In this document: positions 53,511 through 63,100 of the stretch, piece by piece | How the letters are laid out: every line of letters starts with the position of its first letter | How positions within the stretch are numbered: position 1 is the first letter of the stretch | Assembly (NCBI RefSeq): GCF_965203655.1 | Contig: NZ_CBDBDD010000009.1 | Coordinates: 62,001 to 126,000, forward strand | Source of the DNA: Poriferisodalis sp965203655 | GTDB taxonomy: Bacteria; Actinomycetota; Acidimicrobiia; Acidimicrobiales; Poriferisodalaceae | DNA: 64,000 nucleotides | Reading direction: 5' to 3' | The notes under the pieces: model-generated | Seen by the model: only the letters and a program-made list of their open reading frames with translations | What the model was told of the DNA's origin: nothing | Database searches by the model: none | Translations under genes and position numbers: made by a program

Positions 53511-54623
53511 ATGGCTGACACTCCTGAGGCTCCGGCGGCGCCGGCTCCAGCGCTGCCGGCGGATCATCCGATCCACCGGCTCGGCGACAGCCTGTACATG
53601 CGGGCGGCCCGCTGCCGGCGTACCGAGCAGGTGCCGGTGTGGTTCCAGCGGCAGGCCGGGCGCTCACTGCCCGAGTACCGGGCACTGCGAGGCCACGGCA
53701 GCATTCTCGACGCCATCGCCGATCCGGCCACCGCCGCTGAGATCACCTTGCAGCCGGTGCGCCGCTACGGGGTGGATGCGGCCGTGCTGTTCTCCGACAT
53801 CGTGGTGCCGGCTGCCGCCGTCGGGTTCGGGATCGACGTGGTGCCCGGCGTGGGGCCGGTGGCCGGCCAGCCGCTGCGCAGCCGCACCGATCTGGATCGG
53901 CTGCCCGAGCTTGACGCCGAGGAGCACACCCCGTACGTGCTCGACACCGTGCGCCTGCTGGCCGCCGAGCTCGACGTGCCGCTCGTCGGCTTCGCCGGGG
54001 CGCCGTTCACGGTGGCGAGCTACCTAGTCGAAGGCGCACCTTCCCGCCAGCACCTGCGGACCAAGTCGCTCATGTACACCGACACTGCGTTGTGGCACGA
54101 CCTCATGGAGCGGCTGGCGTCGATAGCTGTGGCCTCGATGCGATCGCAGGTGCTCGCGGGCGCCAGCGCCGTGCAGCTGTTCGACTCGTGGGCGGGCACG
54201 CTGTCGCCCGCCGACTACGCGGCGTTCGTGGCGCCGCACAGCAAGCGGGTCTTCGACGAACTGGCCGACCTCGGTGTGCCCCGGGCGCACTTCGGCGTGG
54301 GCACCGGGGAGCTGCTCGACCAGATGGCCGGAGTGGGCGCCGATGTGGTGGGCGTGGACTGGCGGGTGCCGCTCGAGGTGGCCCGCGAGCGGGTCGGGCC
54401 GGGCGTCGCGCTGCAGGGCAACCTCGACCCGGCCCTGTGCGTGGCAGGATGGGATGCCGTGCGCCCTGCCGCTGGCCGCATCCTGGCCGCGGGCACGCAG
54501 GAAAGCGGCTACATCTTCAATCTGGGCCACGGCGTGCTGCCCGAGACCGACCCCGCGGTGCTTGAGCGGCTGACCGACTATGTGCACGCGTACCGGCGGC
54601 CAGTGCCCAAACAGCCCGACTGA
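53511..54623 (+). CDS. hemE: Uroporphyrinogen decarboxylase
   Basis: Converts uroporphyrinogen III to coproporphyrinogen III in heme synthesis. The 370-residue protein has VWFQRQAGRSLPEYRALR near 44-61 (usual WFMRQAGRYLPEY, so Met-to-Gln and Tyr-to-Ser), FSDIVVPAAAVGFGIDVVPGVGP near 95-117, GFAGAPFTVASYLVEG near 162-177, FDSWAG near 224 and IFNLGHGVLPETDP near 334. The first 15 residues are a Pro/Ala leader. ATG 53511. The porphyrinogen oxidase gene follows 9 bases after the stop. Confidence 0.95.
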   Translation: MADTPEAPAAPAPALPADHPIHRLGDSLYMRAARCRRTEQVPVWFQRQAGRSLPEYRALRGHGSILDAIADPATAAEITLQPVRRYGVDAAVLFSDIVVPAAAVGFGIDVVPGVGPVAGQPLRSRTDLDRLPELDAEEHTPYVLDTVRLLAAELDVPLVGFAGAPFTVASYLVEGAPSRQHLRTKSLMYTDTALWHDLMERLASIAVASMRSQVLAGASAVQLFDSWAGTLSPADYAAFVAPHSKRVFDELADLGVPRAHFGVGTGELLDQMAGVGADVVGVDWRVPLEVARERVGPGVALQGNLDPALCVAGWDAVRPAAGRILAAGTQESGYIFNLGHGVLPETDPAVLERLTDYVHAYRRPVPKQPD

Positions 54624-54632
54624 GTGGGGTCG

Positions 54633-56144
54633 ATGACACCGCAGCGGGTTGTGGTGGTCGGCGGCGGCATCGCCGGGCTGACTGCCGCATACCGCCTGCT
54701 GCATCCCGCCGACGCGGGCACCGCAGTGCCGCGGGTGATGCTGATCGACAGCGCCGAGCGCCTCGGTGGAAAGATCCTCTCGACGCCATTCGACGGACGG
54801 CTCGTCGACGAAGGTGCCGATGCCTTCTTGCTGCGGGTGCCGTGGGCGACCGAGCTGTGCGACGAGCTGGGCATCTCGACCGAGCGCATCTCGCCGGCGG
54901 CCGGAGGTGCCTCTGTTGTTCGGGCTAGCTCGCGCGGCCAACAGCTGGCACCGCTGCCCGATGGCTTGATCGGCGGGGTACCCACACGTTTGGGTCCGCT
55001 TGTCCGCTCGCCGTTGCTCGGACCCATGGGCACGCTGCGGGCTGCAGCCGACTACGTGCTGCCGCGGCGGTTCACTGCACGCCGACCCGGCGCTGCCAGC
55101 GTGGGCGACATCGTGCGTGCCCGGCTGGGAGCGGCTGTGGCGTCGCAGGTGGTGGATCCGCTGCTCGGCAGTATCAGCGCGGGCGACATCAGCCGGCTGG
55201 ACGCGGCAACGTCGGCGCCGATCCTCGGCCAAGCGCTGGAGCGCAGCCGCTCGCTCATGCGGGGACTGCGCCAAATGCAGCCGGCACCCGCTTCCGACGG
55301 GCCCGGCCCGGCACCGATCTTCGGCAGCTTCGATGGCGGGATGGGTCGGCTGGTCCAAGCACTGACGGAGCGCCTCGACGGATGCATCTTGCGGCTGGGC
55401 ACCCCGGTGGAGGCAATCCGGCGCCCCGGCACGCGGTTCGCCGTGCACACCGGATCCGAGGTGCTCGACGCAGACGCCGTCATCGTCGCTGCGCCCGCCC
55501 ACGCGGCAGCCCGAATGCTGCCCGGCGCGCCCTCTGCTGCGGCGCGGCTGGCACTCATCGAGTACGCGTCGGTCGCGGTGGTGACGCTCAGCGTGCGCGC
55601 CGACGCCATCGAGGTGCCGGCTGAGGCGGGATTCCTGGTCACCCGGGACACCGGCTGGCTCACGACGGCCTGCAGCTACGGGTCCGCGAAATGGCCCAAC
55701 TGGGCAGCATCTGCCGGCGCGGGCGCCGATGATGTCAGCGACACCGGCGGAGCGGCAATCGGGGCTGCTCCCAACGTTGTCCTGCGGGTGTCGGTCGGGC
55801 GGGACGACGACGACCGCCACACGCGCCTCGACGATGCCGAGCTGCGCGACACCGTGCTCGCAGAGCTGTCGCAGCTCCCGCAGCTGCGCGGCTTGAGCGA
55901 TTCCGGCGCCGTGACGGAGTGGCGGGTCTCGCGCTGGCCGCAGTCGCTGCCCCAGTACCGGCCCGGCCACGGTCATCTCGTCGACCGGGTCGAAGAGGCA
56001 TTGGCTCGCGAGATGCCCGGCGTGTTCGTGACCGGCGCGGCCTACCGGGGTCTCGGCATCCCGGCATGCATCCGCCAGGGCAACGAAGCAGCGGCGGCGG
56101 TCGTGCAACGCCTCGGCTTGAACCAGGCCGCTGACTCGACGTGA
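54633..56144 (+). CDS. hemG: Protoporphyrinogen/coproporphyrinogen oxidase, HemY type (oxygen-dependent)
   Basis: FAD-dependent six-electron oxidation of the porphyrinogen. The roughly 500-residue protein starts with VVVVGGGIAGLTAAYRL (about 5-21), has RLGGKILSTPFDGRLVDEGADAFLLR (about 44-69), GSFDGGMGRLVQAL near 230, and the C-terminal FAD-binding GVFVTGAAYRGLGIPACIRQGNEAAAAV near 460-490. In actinobacteria with ChdC this enzyme oxidises coproporphyrinogen III, so that role is inferred here. ATG 54633 is preferred to GTG 54624, 9 bases upstream. lnt overlaps its stop by 4 bases. Confidence 0.93.
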   Translation: MTPQRVVVVGGGIAGLTAAYRLLHPADAGTAVPRVMLIDSAERLGGKILSTPFDGRLVDEGADAFLLRVPWATELCDELGISTERISPAAGGASVVRASSRGQQLAPLPDGLIGGVPTRLGPLVRSPLLGPMGTLRAAADYVLPRRFTARRPGAASVGDIVRARLGAAVASQVVDPLLGSISAGDISRLDAATSAPILGQALERSRSLMRGLRQMQPAPASDGPGPAPIFGSFDGGMGRLVQALTERLDGCILRLGTPVEAIRRPGTRFAVHTGSEVLDADAVIVAAPAHAAARMLPGAPSAAARLALIEYASVAVVTLSVRADAIEVPAEAGFLVTRDTGWLTTACSYGSAKWPNWAASAGAGADDVSDTGGAAIGAAPNVVLRVSVGRDDDDRHTRLDDAELRDTVLAELSQLPQLRGLSDSGAVTEWRVSRWPQSLPQYRPGHGHLVDRVEEALAREMPGVFVTGAAYRGLGIPACIRQGNEAAAAVVQRLGLNQAADST

Positions 56145-57592
56145 ACCGGTTGCTGCGCGACGGCGTCGCACTGGCGCTGGGCGCGCTCACGATGCTGTCG
56201 CTGCCGCCGTGGGGGCTGTGGCCGCTTGGCCCCATCGGCCTCGGCTTGTGGCTGCGCTTCTGCAACCGGGGAGCGCAGCGCTGGCGTGACCGGCTCGAGG
56301 CGGCCGCCGCCTTCTGGCTGGGCGCCTACCTGCTCGGGCTGTTCTGGATGACCGAGCTGACCGTGCCGGGATGGATCGCCGCAGTCCCGGTCGAGACGCT
56401 GATTATGGCGCTGCCGTTGTCGCTGATCCCCGCTGGCGGCCGATGGCGTGCTGTCGGCGTTCCCGCGGCACTGGTGCTGGGCGAGGCCGTGCGTTGGAGC
56501 GTGCCCTTCGGCGGCGTGCCCATGTCGAACCTGGCGCTCGGGCAGGTCGACGGGCCGTTCCTGGGCACCGCAGTGCTCGCGGGTCCGCTGGGGGTGATCG
56601 TGCTCGTCGGTGTGGGAGCCGTCATCGTCGAAAGCGTCTGCGCGCGCAAGTGGTGCGCCGTCTCCTGGCCCGCGGTGGCGGCCATCGGCATCCCCATCGC
56701 CGCGCTGGCCGTGCCGAACACGACCATCGACACCACCATCACCGCAGCCGTCGTGCAGGCCGGCGGCGAGCTCGGCACCAACGTCGACACACCGCAGCGC
56801 AGCGTCCGGCTGCGGCACCTCGACACCACCGCGGCGTGGCAGGGCAGGGCGGACCTCGTGATCTGGAGCGAGAGCAGCAACTCGGCCGACGAACCGCTGG
56901 AGGACTCGCCGCAGCTCGCCGAGCTGTCGGAACTGGCAGGAGCGCTCGATGCCGTTCTGGTCGCCAACTTCTACGAACGCGTCGAAGGCCAACGGTTCCG
57001 CAACGCCACGGTCGCTATCGACCCACGGACCGGGCTGGCAGATCGCTACGACAAGGCCCACCTGGTGCCCTTCGGCGAGTACGTGCCGCTGCGCAGCGTG
57101 GTGGAGCCCTTCGCCGACCTGTCGCTGATCTCCCGCGAGGCCATCGCGGGTGAAGGACCCGGCGTGCTCTCGAGTGCGCTCGGCGACATCGCCGTTGTCA
57201 CGTCCTACGAGGTGTACTTCAGCAATCTCGTGCGCGACGGGGTGCGCGCGGGCGGCCGCATCGTCGCGAATCCCACGCTGGCGTCGTCCTACAGCACCTC
57301 TGTGGTGCCCGCCCAGTCGCTGGCCAGCGCCCGGCTGCGGGCAGTCGAGAGCGGGCGCTGGGTGCTGCAGTCCTCCACTACCGGCTACAGCGCGATCATC
57401 TCGCCCGATGGCGCCCTCACCCAGCGCAGCGAGCTGCGTGAGTCGGTGGTCCTGGCCGGCGACGTCGAACTGCGGTCGGGTTCGACCCCGGCATCCGTGC
57501 TGGGCTCGTGGCCGCTCGTCGTGGCGTCGGCCGTGGTGCTCGCATGGTGCCTCGCGCGCCTCCGCGTCCGAGAAAAGCTTGCGGAGCGGTGA
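56141..57592 (+). CDS. lnt: Apolipoprotein N-acyltransferase-like protein, Cys-to-Ser at nucleophile
   Basis: An integral membrane protein of 483 residues: about six hydrophobic segments in the first 200 residues, then a periplasmic nitrilase domain and a final membrane helix (about 448-468). The expected triad reads Glu244 (IWSESSN), Lys305 (YDKAHLVPFGEYVPL) and, where the nucleophilic Cys should be (usual ICYE), Ser355 in VTSYEVYF (codon TCC at 57203). Spacing matches the E. coli enzyme well. A Ser could weaken or change the thioester acyl-transfer chemistry; similar variants may occur in other actinobacterial relatives. GTG 56141 overlaps the oxidase stop. Confidence 0.87.
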   Translation: MNRLLRDGVALALGALTMLSLPPWGLWPLGPIGLGLWLRFCNRGAQRWRDRLEAAAAFWLGAYLLGLFWMTELTVPGWIAAVPVETLIMALPLSLIPAGGRWRAVGVPAALVLGEAVRWSVPFGGVPMSNLALGQVDGPFLGTAVLAGPLGVIVLVGVGAVIVESVCARKWCAVSWPAVAAIGIPIAALAVPNTTIDTTITAAVVQAGGELGTNVDTPQRSVRLRHLDTTAAWQGRADLVIWSESSNSADEPLEDSPQLAELSELAGALDAVLVANFYERVEGQRFRNATVAIDPRTGLADRYDKAHLVPFGEYVPLRSVVEPFADLSLISREAIAGEGPGVLSSALGDIAVVTSYEVYFSNLVRDGVRAGGRIVANPTLASSYSTSVVPAQSLASARLRAVESGRWVLQSSTTGYSAIISPDGALTQRSELRESVVLAGDVELRSGSTPASVLGSWPLVVASAVVLAWCLARLRVREKLAER

Positions 57593-57641
57593 GCCGTCGC
57601 GAGTAGCCTTGATCAGCCCGAAAAACGGTGACAGGCCAAGC

Positions 57642-59939
57642 GTGAGCCATCCGGAAATCCAGGCAGAACAAGCTCATATCGACCGTGCATATGCGCTGCT
57701 GGAGTCCTCCCGGCAGCGGGCCACGAGGCTGCGCGAGATGGTCGAAGTCGGCCGTGGCGGCACCCGCCAAGCGCGGTTCGAACGCGATGTGATCGAAGAC
57801 ACCGTGGCCGGCCGCTTGAGCCAGCTCGAGCTGGGCTCGTCGTCGCTGGTGTTCGGGCGCATCGACCGACCGGCACGGCCGAACGGCGATGTCGACAGGC
57901 CCGATGGCAGTCGTGATGGCAGCACTGATGGCAACGGCGCCAGCGAGACGTTCTACATCGGCAGGCTTGCGGTAGCTGACGAGCGCCAGGAACCCGTGGT
58001 GGTGGACTGGCGGGCGCCGATCGCGGAGCCGTTCTTCCGAGCGACCGGCGGCGACCCGCTCGGCCTGCTGCGGCGGCGACACTTCGTGTGCCGCGGCCGG
58101 GTGCTGGCCGATCTCGAAGACGAGGTCTTCGATCTCGATGCGCTCGACGGAGACTCAGACGGCAACGGCGACCGGCCACGGCTCAACGCTCACGGCGCCC
58201 TGTACGCGGCCCTCGAACAGCGCCGCGACGGCCAGCTCCGTCAAGTCGTGTCGACCATCCAGGCCGAGCAGGACGAGATCATCCGCAGCCCGCGCAAGGG
58301 CATCCTGGTCACCCAAGGCGGCCCGGGCACCGGCAAGACGATCGTGGCGCTGCACCGCGCTGCCTACCTGCTGTACACGTACCGCTTCCCGCTGGCTGGC
58401 CAGGGCGTGCTGGTCATCGGGCCGAACCGGCTGTTCCTGCGCTACGTCGAGCGTGTCCTGCCCAGCCTGGGCGAGGTCGGTGTGCATCTGTTCGTGCTGG
58501 CAGACCTGTTCAACGAGATCTTCCCCGACGTGCGGGTGCGGCTGGCCGATACAGCTGCGGTGGCTCGCACCAAGGGCGACATCGCGATGTCGCAGGTCAT
58601 CGCCAACGCCGTGCGCGACCGTCAGCGGCCGCTGCGCAGCGATCTGCGCCTCGAGTTCGGTCTGGGCTACGTGACGCTGTCCGAGAGCCAGTCGCGGGCG
58701 ATCGTGGCCGAGGCCCGCCGACGGTTCCGCCATCACAACGCAGGCCGGTCCTACGTCGAGCAGGCGGTCTACGCGGCCATGTCGGCGTCGCACCGGCGCC
58801 GCCCCGAGCCCGCCAAGCTGCGCGAGCGGTTCACTCGCCATCCCGAGGTGATGGCGGCGTTCGAGCGCATGTGGCCCCTGCTGACCCCCGCGCAGCTGCT
58901 GCGTGACCTGTACGGCTCGCATGCGCTGCTGCGCTCTGCCGCGGAGGGCGTGCTGCAGGACGACGAATGGGAATCGCTGTACCGCCCCCGCGGCGACAGC
59001 GAGGCCGACTACGAGTGGACCGACGCCGACGTGCCGCTGCTGGACGAGGCCTACTCGGTGCTCGGGCCCCGGTCGCGCTCACGCAAGCGCCGCAGCGACA
59101 CCGAGATCCGCACCTACGGGCACATCGTGGTCGACGAATGCCAGGACCAGCCGCCGATGGCGTTGCGGATGATCGCCCGCCGCTCGCTCAACGGCTCGAT
59201 GACGGTGGTGGGCGACATCGCCCAGGCCACCTCGGCGCATGCGCCGTCGAGCTGGCAGGAGATCCTCTGCCACCTGCCCTCGGGCCCGGTTGCGCCCCGT
59301 CTGTCCGAGCTCACGCTGAGCTACCGCATCCCCCAGCCCAGCCTCGAGCTGGCCAATCGGGTACTTGCTGCGGCTGCCCCCGGGCTGGCGCCGCCCGAGG
59401 CTGTGCGCATCGACGGCTCGCCGCCGCGATTCGTCCACGCAGAGAGCATCGCTCAGGCTGTATTGGAAACCGTCAACGACGAGGCCGCGGCGCTCGACGG
59501 CGGTTCGGTGCTGGTGGTGTCCCCCGCCCGGTTCATCGACGAGATCGCTTCGCTGCTGGAGGGCGCCGGGGTGGACTTCGGTCGTGCCACCGCCGCCAGC
59601 CGCAACGCCACCGGGGCGCTGCACCCCCGCGTCACCCTGGCGCCGGTGCGGCTGTGCAAGGGGCTCGAGACCGACGGTGTGGTGGTGGTGGAGCCTGCCG
59701 CGATGGCGGCCGAGGAGCCGCAGGGTTTGCGGGCGCTGTACGTGGCGCTGACCCGGGCCACCAAGCGGGTTGCGGTGGTCTGGAACAAGCCGCTGCCTGA
59801 TCCGCTGAATGGTCAATCAAGCTCAGGGATCGCCGGAGACGCCGGGGCGTGCAACACTGGCCTCGCCGCTGCGCCGGACATGCCTGCCGTGGGCATGTCG
59901 GTTGCGAACCATGTCACCTCGGGAGAATCGAATGGCTGA
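57642..59939 (+). CDS. HelD-type RNA polymerase-associated helicase (UvrD/Rep superfamily)
   Basis: A 765-residue SF1 ATPase of the HelD family, which clears stalled or drug-bound RNA polymerase. The N-terminal coiled part begins IQAEQAHIDRAYALLESSRQRA (about 5-26), followed by VVVDWRAPIAEPFFRAT near 120-136, Walker A GGPGTGKTIVALHRAAYLLY near 226-245, HIVVDECQDQPPMALRMI near 495, and the C-terminal GLRALYVALTRATKRVAVVW near 696. All HelD landmarks are present. GTG 57642 is chosen because it lies just before the conserved N-terminus. The stop overlaps the CDGSH gene start by 8 bases. Confidence 0.9.
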   Translation: MSHPEIQAEQAHIDRAYALLESSRQRATRLREMVEVGRGGTRQARFERDVIEDTVAGRLSQLELGSSSLVFGRIDRPARPNGDVDRPDGSRDGSTDGNGASETFYIGRLAVADERQEPVVVDWRAPIAEPFFRATGGDPLGLLRRRHFVCRGRVLADLEDEVFDLDALDGDSDGNGDRPRLNAHGALYAALEQRRDGQLRQVVSTIQAEQDEIIRSPRKGILVTQGGPGTGKTIVALHRAAYLLYTYRFPLAGQGVLVIGPNRLFLRYVERVLPSLGEVGVHLFVLADLFNEIFPDVRVRLADTAAVARTKGDIAMSQVIANAVRDRQRPLRSDLRLEFGLGYVTLSESQSRAIVAEARRRFRHHNAGRSYVEQAVYAAMSASHRRRPEPAKLRERFTRHPEVMAAFERMWPLLTPAQLLRDLYGSHALLRSAAEGVLQDDEWESLYRPRGDSEADYEWTDADVPLLDEAYSVLGPRSRSRKRRSDTEIRTYGHIVVDECQDQPPMALRMIARRSLNGSMTVVGDIAQATSAHAPSSWQEILCHLPSGPVAPRLSELTLSYRIPQPSLELANRVLAAAAPGLAPPEAVRIDGSPPRFVHAESIAQAVLETVNDEAAALDGGSVLVVSPARFIDEIASLLEGAGVDFGRATAASRNATGALHPRVTLAPVRLCKGLETDGVVVVEPAAMAAEEPQGLRALYVALTRATKRVAVVWNKPLPDPLNGQSSSGIAGDAGACNTGLAAAPDMPAVGMSVANHVTSGESNG

Positions 59940-60135
59940 CGTCACCGTGACAGTGCTGGACAACGGACCGCTGCTGGTCCGCGGATCGTGCCAGGTATCG
60001 GACCACGAAGGGAACACGCTGTCCGACGGCGACGCCGTCGTAGCGCTGTGCCGGTGCGGGATGTCGGGCACGAAGCCGATGTGTGACGGCACCCACAACC
60101 AAGGATTCGACGGCAGTCTGAACCCGCCCAGCTGA
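59932..60135 (+). CDS. CDGSH-type iron-sulfur protein
   Basis: A 67-residue protein with one CDGSH motif, CRCGMSGTKPMCDGTH (about 39-54), whose three Cys and one His bind a labile [2Fe-2S] cluster. The first 35 residues form the short beta strands typical of the family (VTVLDNGPLLVRGSCQV). Role likely in redox or cluster transfer; no partner can be named. ATG 59932 overlaps the helicase stop, suggesting cotranscription. Confidence 0.93.
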   Translation: MADVTVTVLDNGPLLVRGSCQVSDHEGNTLSDGDAVVALCRCGMSGTKPMCDGTHNQGFDGSLNPPS

Positions 60136-60191
60136 TCCGCGCGCCCGCTGCGAAGGCGGGTGTCACAGCCCCGCAGTAGTAATGGGCTCCG

Positions 60192-63100
60192 ATGGCTGGC
60201 TCGTCTGCTGACGGCGGTGCTTCTGTCCGGATGCACCCGGCGCTCGGTGCTTTTTCCGCGCCGACGGCTGAATGGTTCGCGTCGACGTTTGAGGCGCCTA
60301 CGCAATGCCAGGTCTCCGGGTGGGAGGCCATCTCGGAAGGGCGTCACTGCCTGATTGCTGCGCCGACCGGCTCGGGCAAGACGCTGGCGGCGTTCCTGTG
60401 GGCCATCGACCGGGTCATGGGCGAGCCCGAGCCCGCCCGGGCCGAACGCACGCGAGTGCTGTACCTGTCACCGCTGCGGGCGCTGGCCGTCGATGTCGAC
60501 AAGAACCTGCGGGCGCCGCTGGCGGGCATCGCCCTGGCGGCCGAGCGGCTGGGCGCCGAAGTCCACGCGCCGACCGTCGGCGTGCGCACCGGCGACACCA
60601 GTGCCGCCGAGCGGCGGCGGCTGGTCACCCGGCCGCCCGACATTGCGATCACCACGCCCGAGTCGCTGTACCTGATGCTGACGTCGCAGGCGCGCGAGAC
60701 GCTGCGGTGGGTGCGCTGGGTGATCGTCGACGAGATTCACTCGGTGGCAGCCACCAAGCGGGGCACGCACCTGGCGCTGTCGTTGGAGCGGCTGTGCGAG
60801 CTGACCGGCGAGCCGCCGCAGCGGATCGGGCTGTCTGCCACGCAGCGCCCGCTGTCGGAGGTGGCGCGGTTCCTCGGCGGCAGCGATCCCGACCGGCCGG
60901 CGGCACGTCATGTCGAGATCACCGACGCGGGCATGACCAAGCAGCTCGACGTGGAGGTGATCGTCGGCGTGTCCGACATGGGCGATCTGGCTGCCGCGAG
61001 TGCCGGAGCCGCGCCCAATGGCGCCGTGCGCGTCGATCATGACGATGACTTCGCGCCACCGCCTGCGGTGGCGCCATCGGACACCGCGCCACCGTCGGCG
61101 GTGGCGCCATCAGATGCAGCGCAGACGCACTCCAACAGCATCTGGCCGGCCATCCACCCGCGGCTTCTCGAGCTGGTCTACGCGCACCGTTCCACCATCA
61201 TCTTCACCAATGCCCGCCGGCTGGCCGAGCGGCTGGCCACCCGGCTGAACGAGCTGCACCTCGACGGGCTCAACCGGGCCGCCGAAGCCGAGGGCACCTC
61301 GCCGCCCGAGGGGGCCGAGCTGGTGCGGGCGCATCACGGCTCGCTCAGCCGCGAGCAGCGGCTGGCGATCGAGGACGATCTGAAGGCGGGCCGGGTGCGT
61401 GCCATCGTGGCCACGTCGTCGCTGGAGCTGGGCATCGACATGGGCGCGGTCGACCTGGTGGTCCAGGTGGCCTCGCCGCCGTCGGTGGCGGCAGGCATGC
61501 AGCGCATCGGGCGGGCCGGGCACCAGGTGGGCGAGCCGAGCGTGGGCAAGATCTTCCCTCGCCACCGGGGCGACCTCGTCGAGGCGGCGGTGGTGGCCCA
61601 GCGCATGGGAACCGGCGAGATAGAGGCGATCCGCTACCCGCGCCAACCGCTCGACGTGCTGGCCCAGCAGGTGGTCGCCATGGTGGCGGTCGACGACTGG
61701 TCGGTCGACGACATCCTGCGCGTCGTGCGGCGGGCCGCGCCCTACGAGCAGCTCAGCGAGGAGGTGTTCAGCTCGGTGCTCGACCTGCTGGCGGGCCGCT
61801 ACCCGTCCGAGGAGTTCCGAGAGCTGCGGCCGCGCATCGTGTGGGATCGCACCACCGGGATGCTGCGGGCTCGCCAGGGGGCGGGCCGCCTGGCGGTCAC
61901 CAACGCCGGCACGATTCCCGACCGGGGCCTGTACGCGGTGTTCACCACCGACGGGTCGCGAGTGGGCGAGCTGGACGAGGAGATGGTGTACGAGGCCCGG
62001 GTGGGCGAGACGTTCCTGCTGGGAGCGTCGACGTGGCGGATCGCAGAGATCACCTTCGACCGGGTGGTGGTCACGCCGGCGCCGGGCGAGCCGGGCAAGA
62101 TGCCGTTCTGGCACGGCGACGGGCCCGGCCGGCCGCTGGAGCTGGGCCGGGCGGTGGGGGCGTTCATCCGCACCATCGGCGACGCGCTTCCGACCGACCT
62201 TGAGGCGCACCTGATGCAGCTCGATGCCGAAGCGGAGCGCGCTGCTGTCGCTGCCCGGCGCGGCGACGTTGATCCCGCAGGCCAGCCGTCAACGGAGACA
62301 GGCGGCGGTGTGGCGCCTCCCCGTCGCGCTTCGAAAGCCGCGGAGCCGACCGCTCGGCTCGTCGAGCAGCTGCAGCGGGAGAACTGCCTCGATCGTTCGG
62401 CCGCGGTCAACGTGCTGCGCTACCTCGACGCGCAGCGGGCGGCGACCGGTGCGGTGCCCGACGATCGCACGATCGTGGTGGAGCGCTTCCGTGACGAGAT
62501 CGGCGACTGGCGCATCTGCATCCTCACGCCGTTCGGTGCCCGGGTGCACGCGCCATGGGGCATCGCGCTGCAGGCCAAGCTCGCCGAGCAAGCAGGCGGC
62601 AGCGGGGATGTCAACGGCATGGGCGGCGTCGAGCTGCTGTGGAGCGACGACGGCATCGTGCTGCGGCTGCCCGATGTCTGGTCGCCCGACGACCAAGCCT
62701 CTGACGGGTCGGCGTGGGATTCGCCGGGCGCCGGCGGCGCACCGGTGCTGGATGCGACGGACCTGGCGCTCGATCCCGACGAGGTGCGCGACGCCATCGT
62801 GAGTCATCTGCCCTCGACGGCCCTGTTCGCGTCGCGCTTCCGGGAGGTTGCTGGCCGGGCGCTGCTGCTGCCGCGCCGCCGGCCCGGTGAGCGGGTGCCG
62901 CTGTGGCAGCAGCGCCAGCGTTCGGCGGGGCTGCTGGAGGTCGCGGCCAAGTACCCGAGCTTCCCGATGCTGCTCGAGACGTCGCGGAATGCCTGCAGGA
63001 GGTGTTCGACGTGCCGGCGCTGGCCGAGGTGCTGTCCGACATCCGGTCGCGCAAGATCCGCATGGTCACCGTGGACACCGACGGTGCCTCGCCGATGGCG

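Noticed and set aside
60144..60160. CCCGC/GCGGG hairpin after the CDGSH gene as a terminator
   Set aside because: Only a 5-bp stem with no T-tract; too common by chance in this GC-rich DNA.
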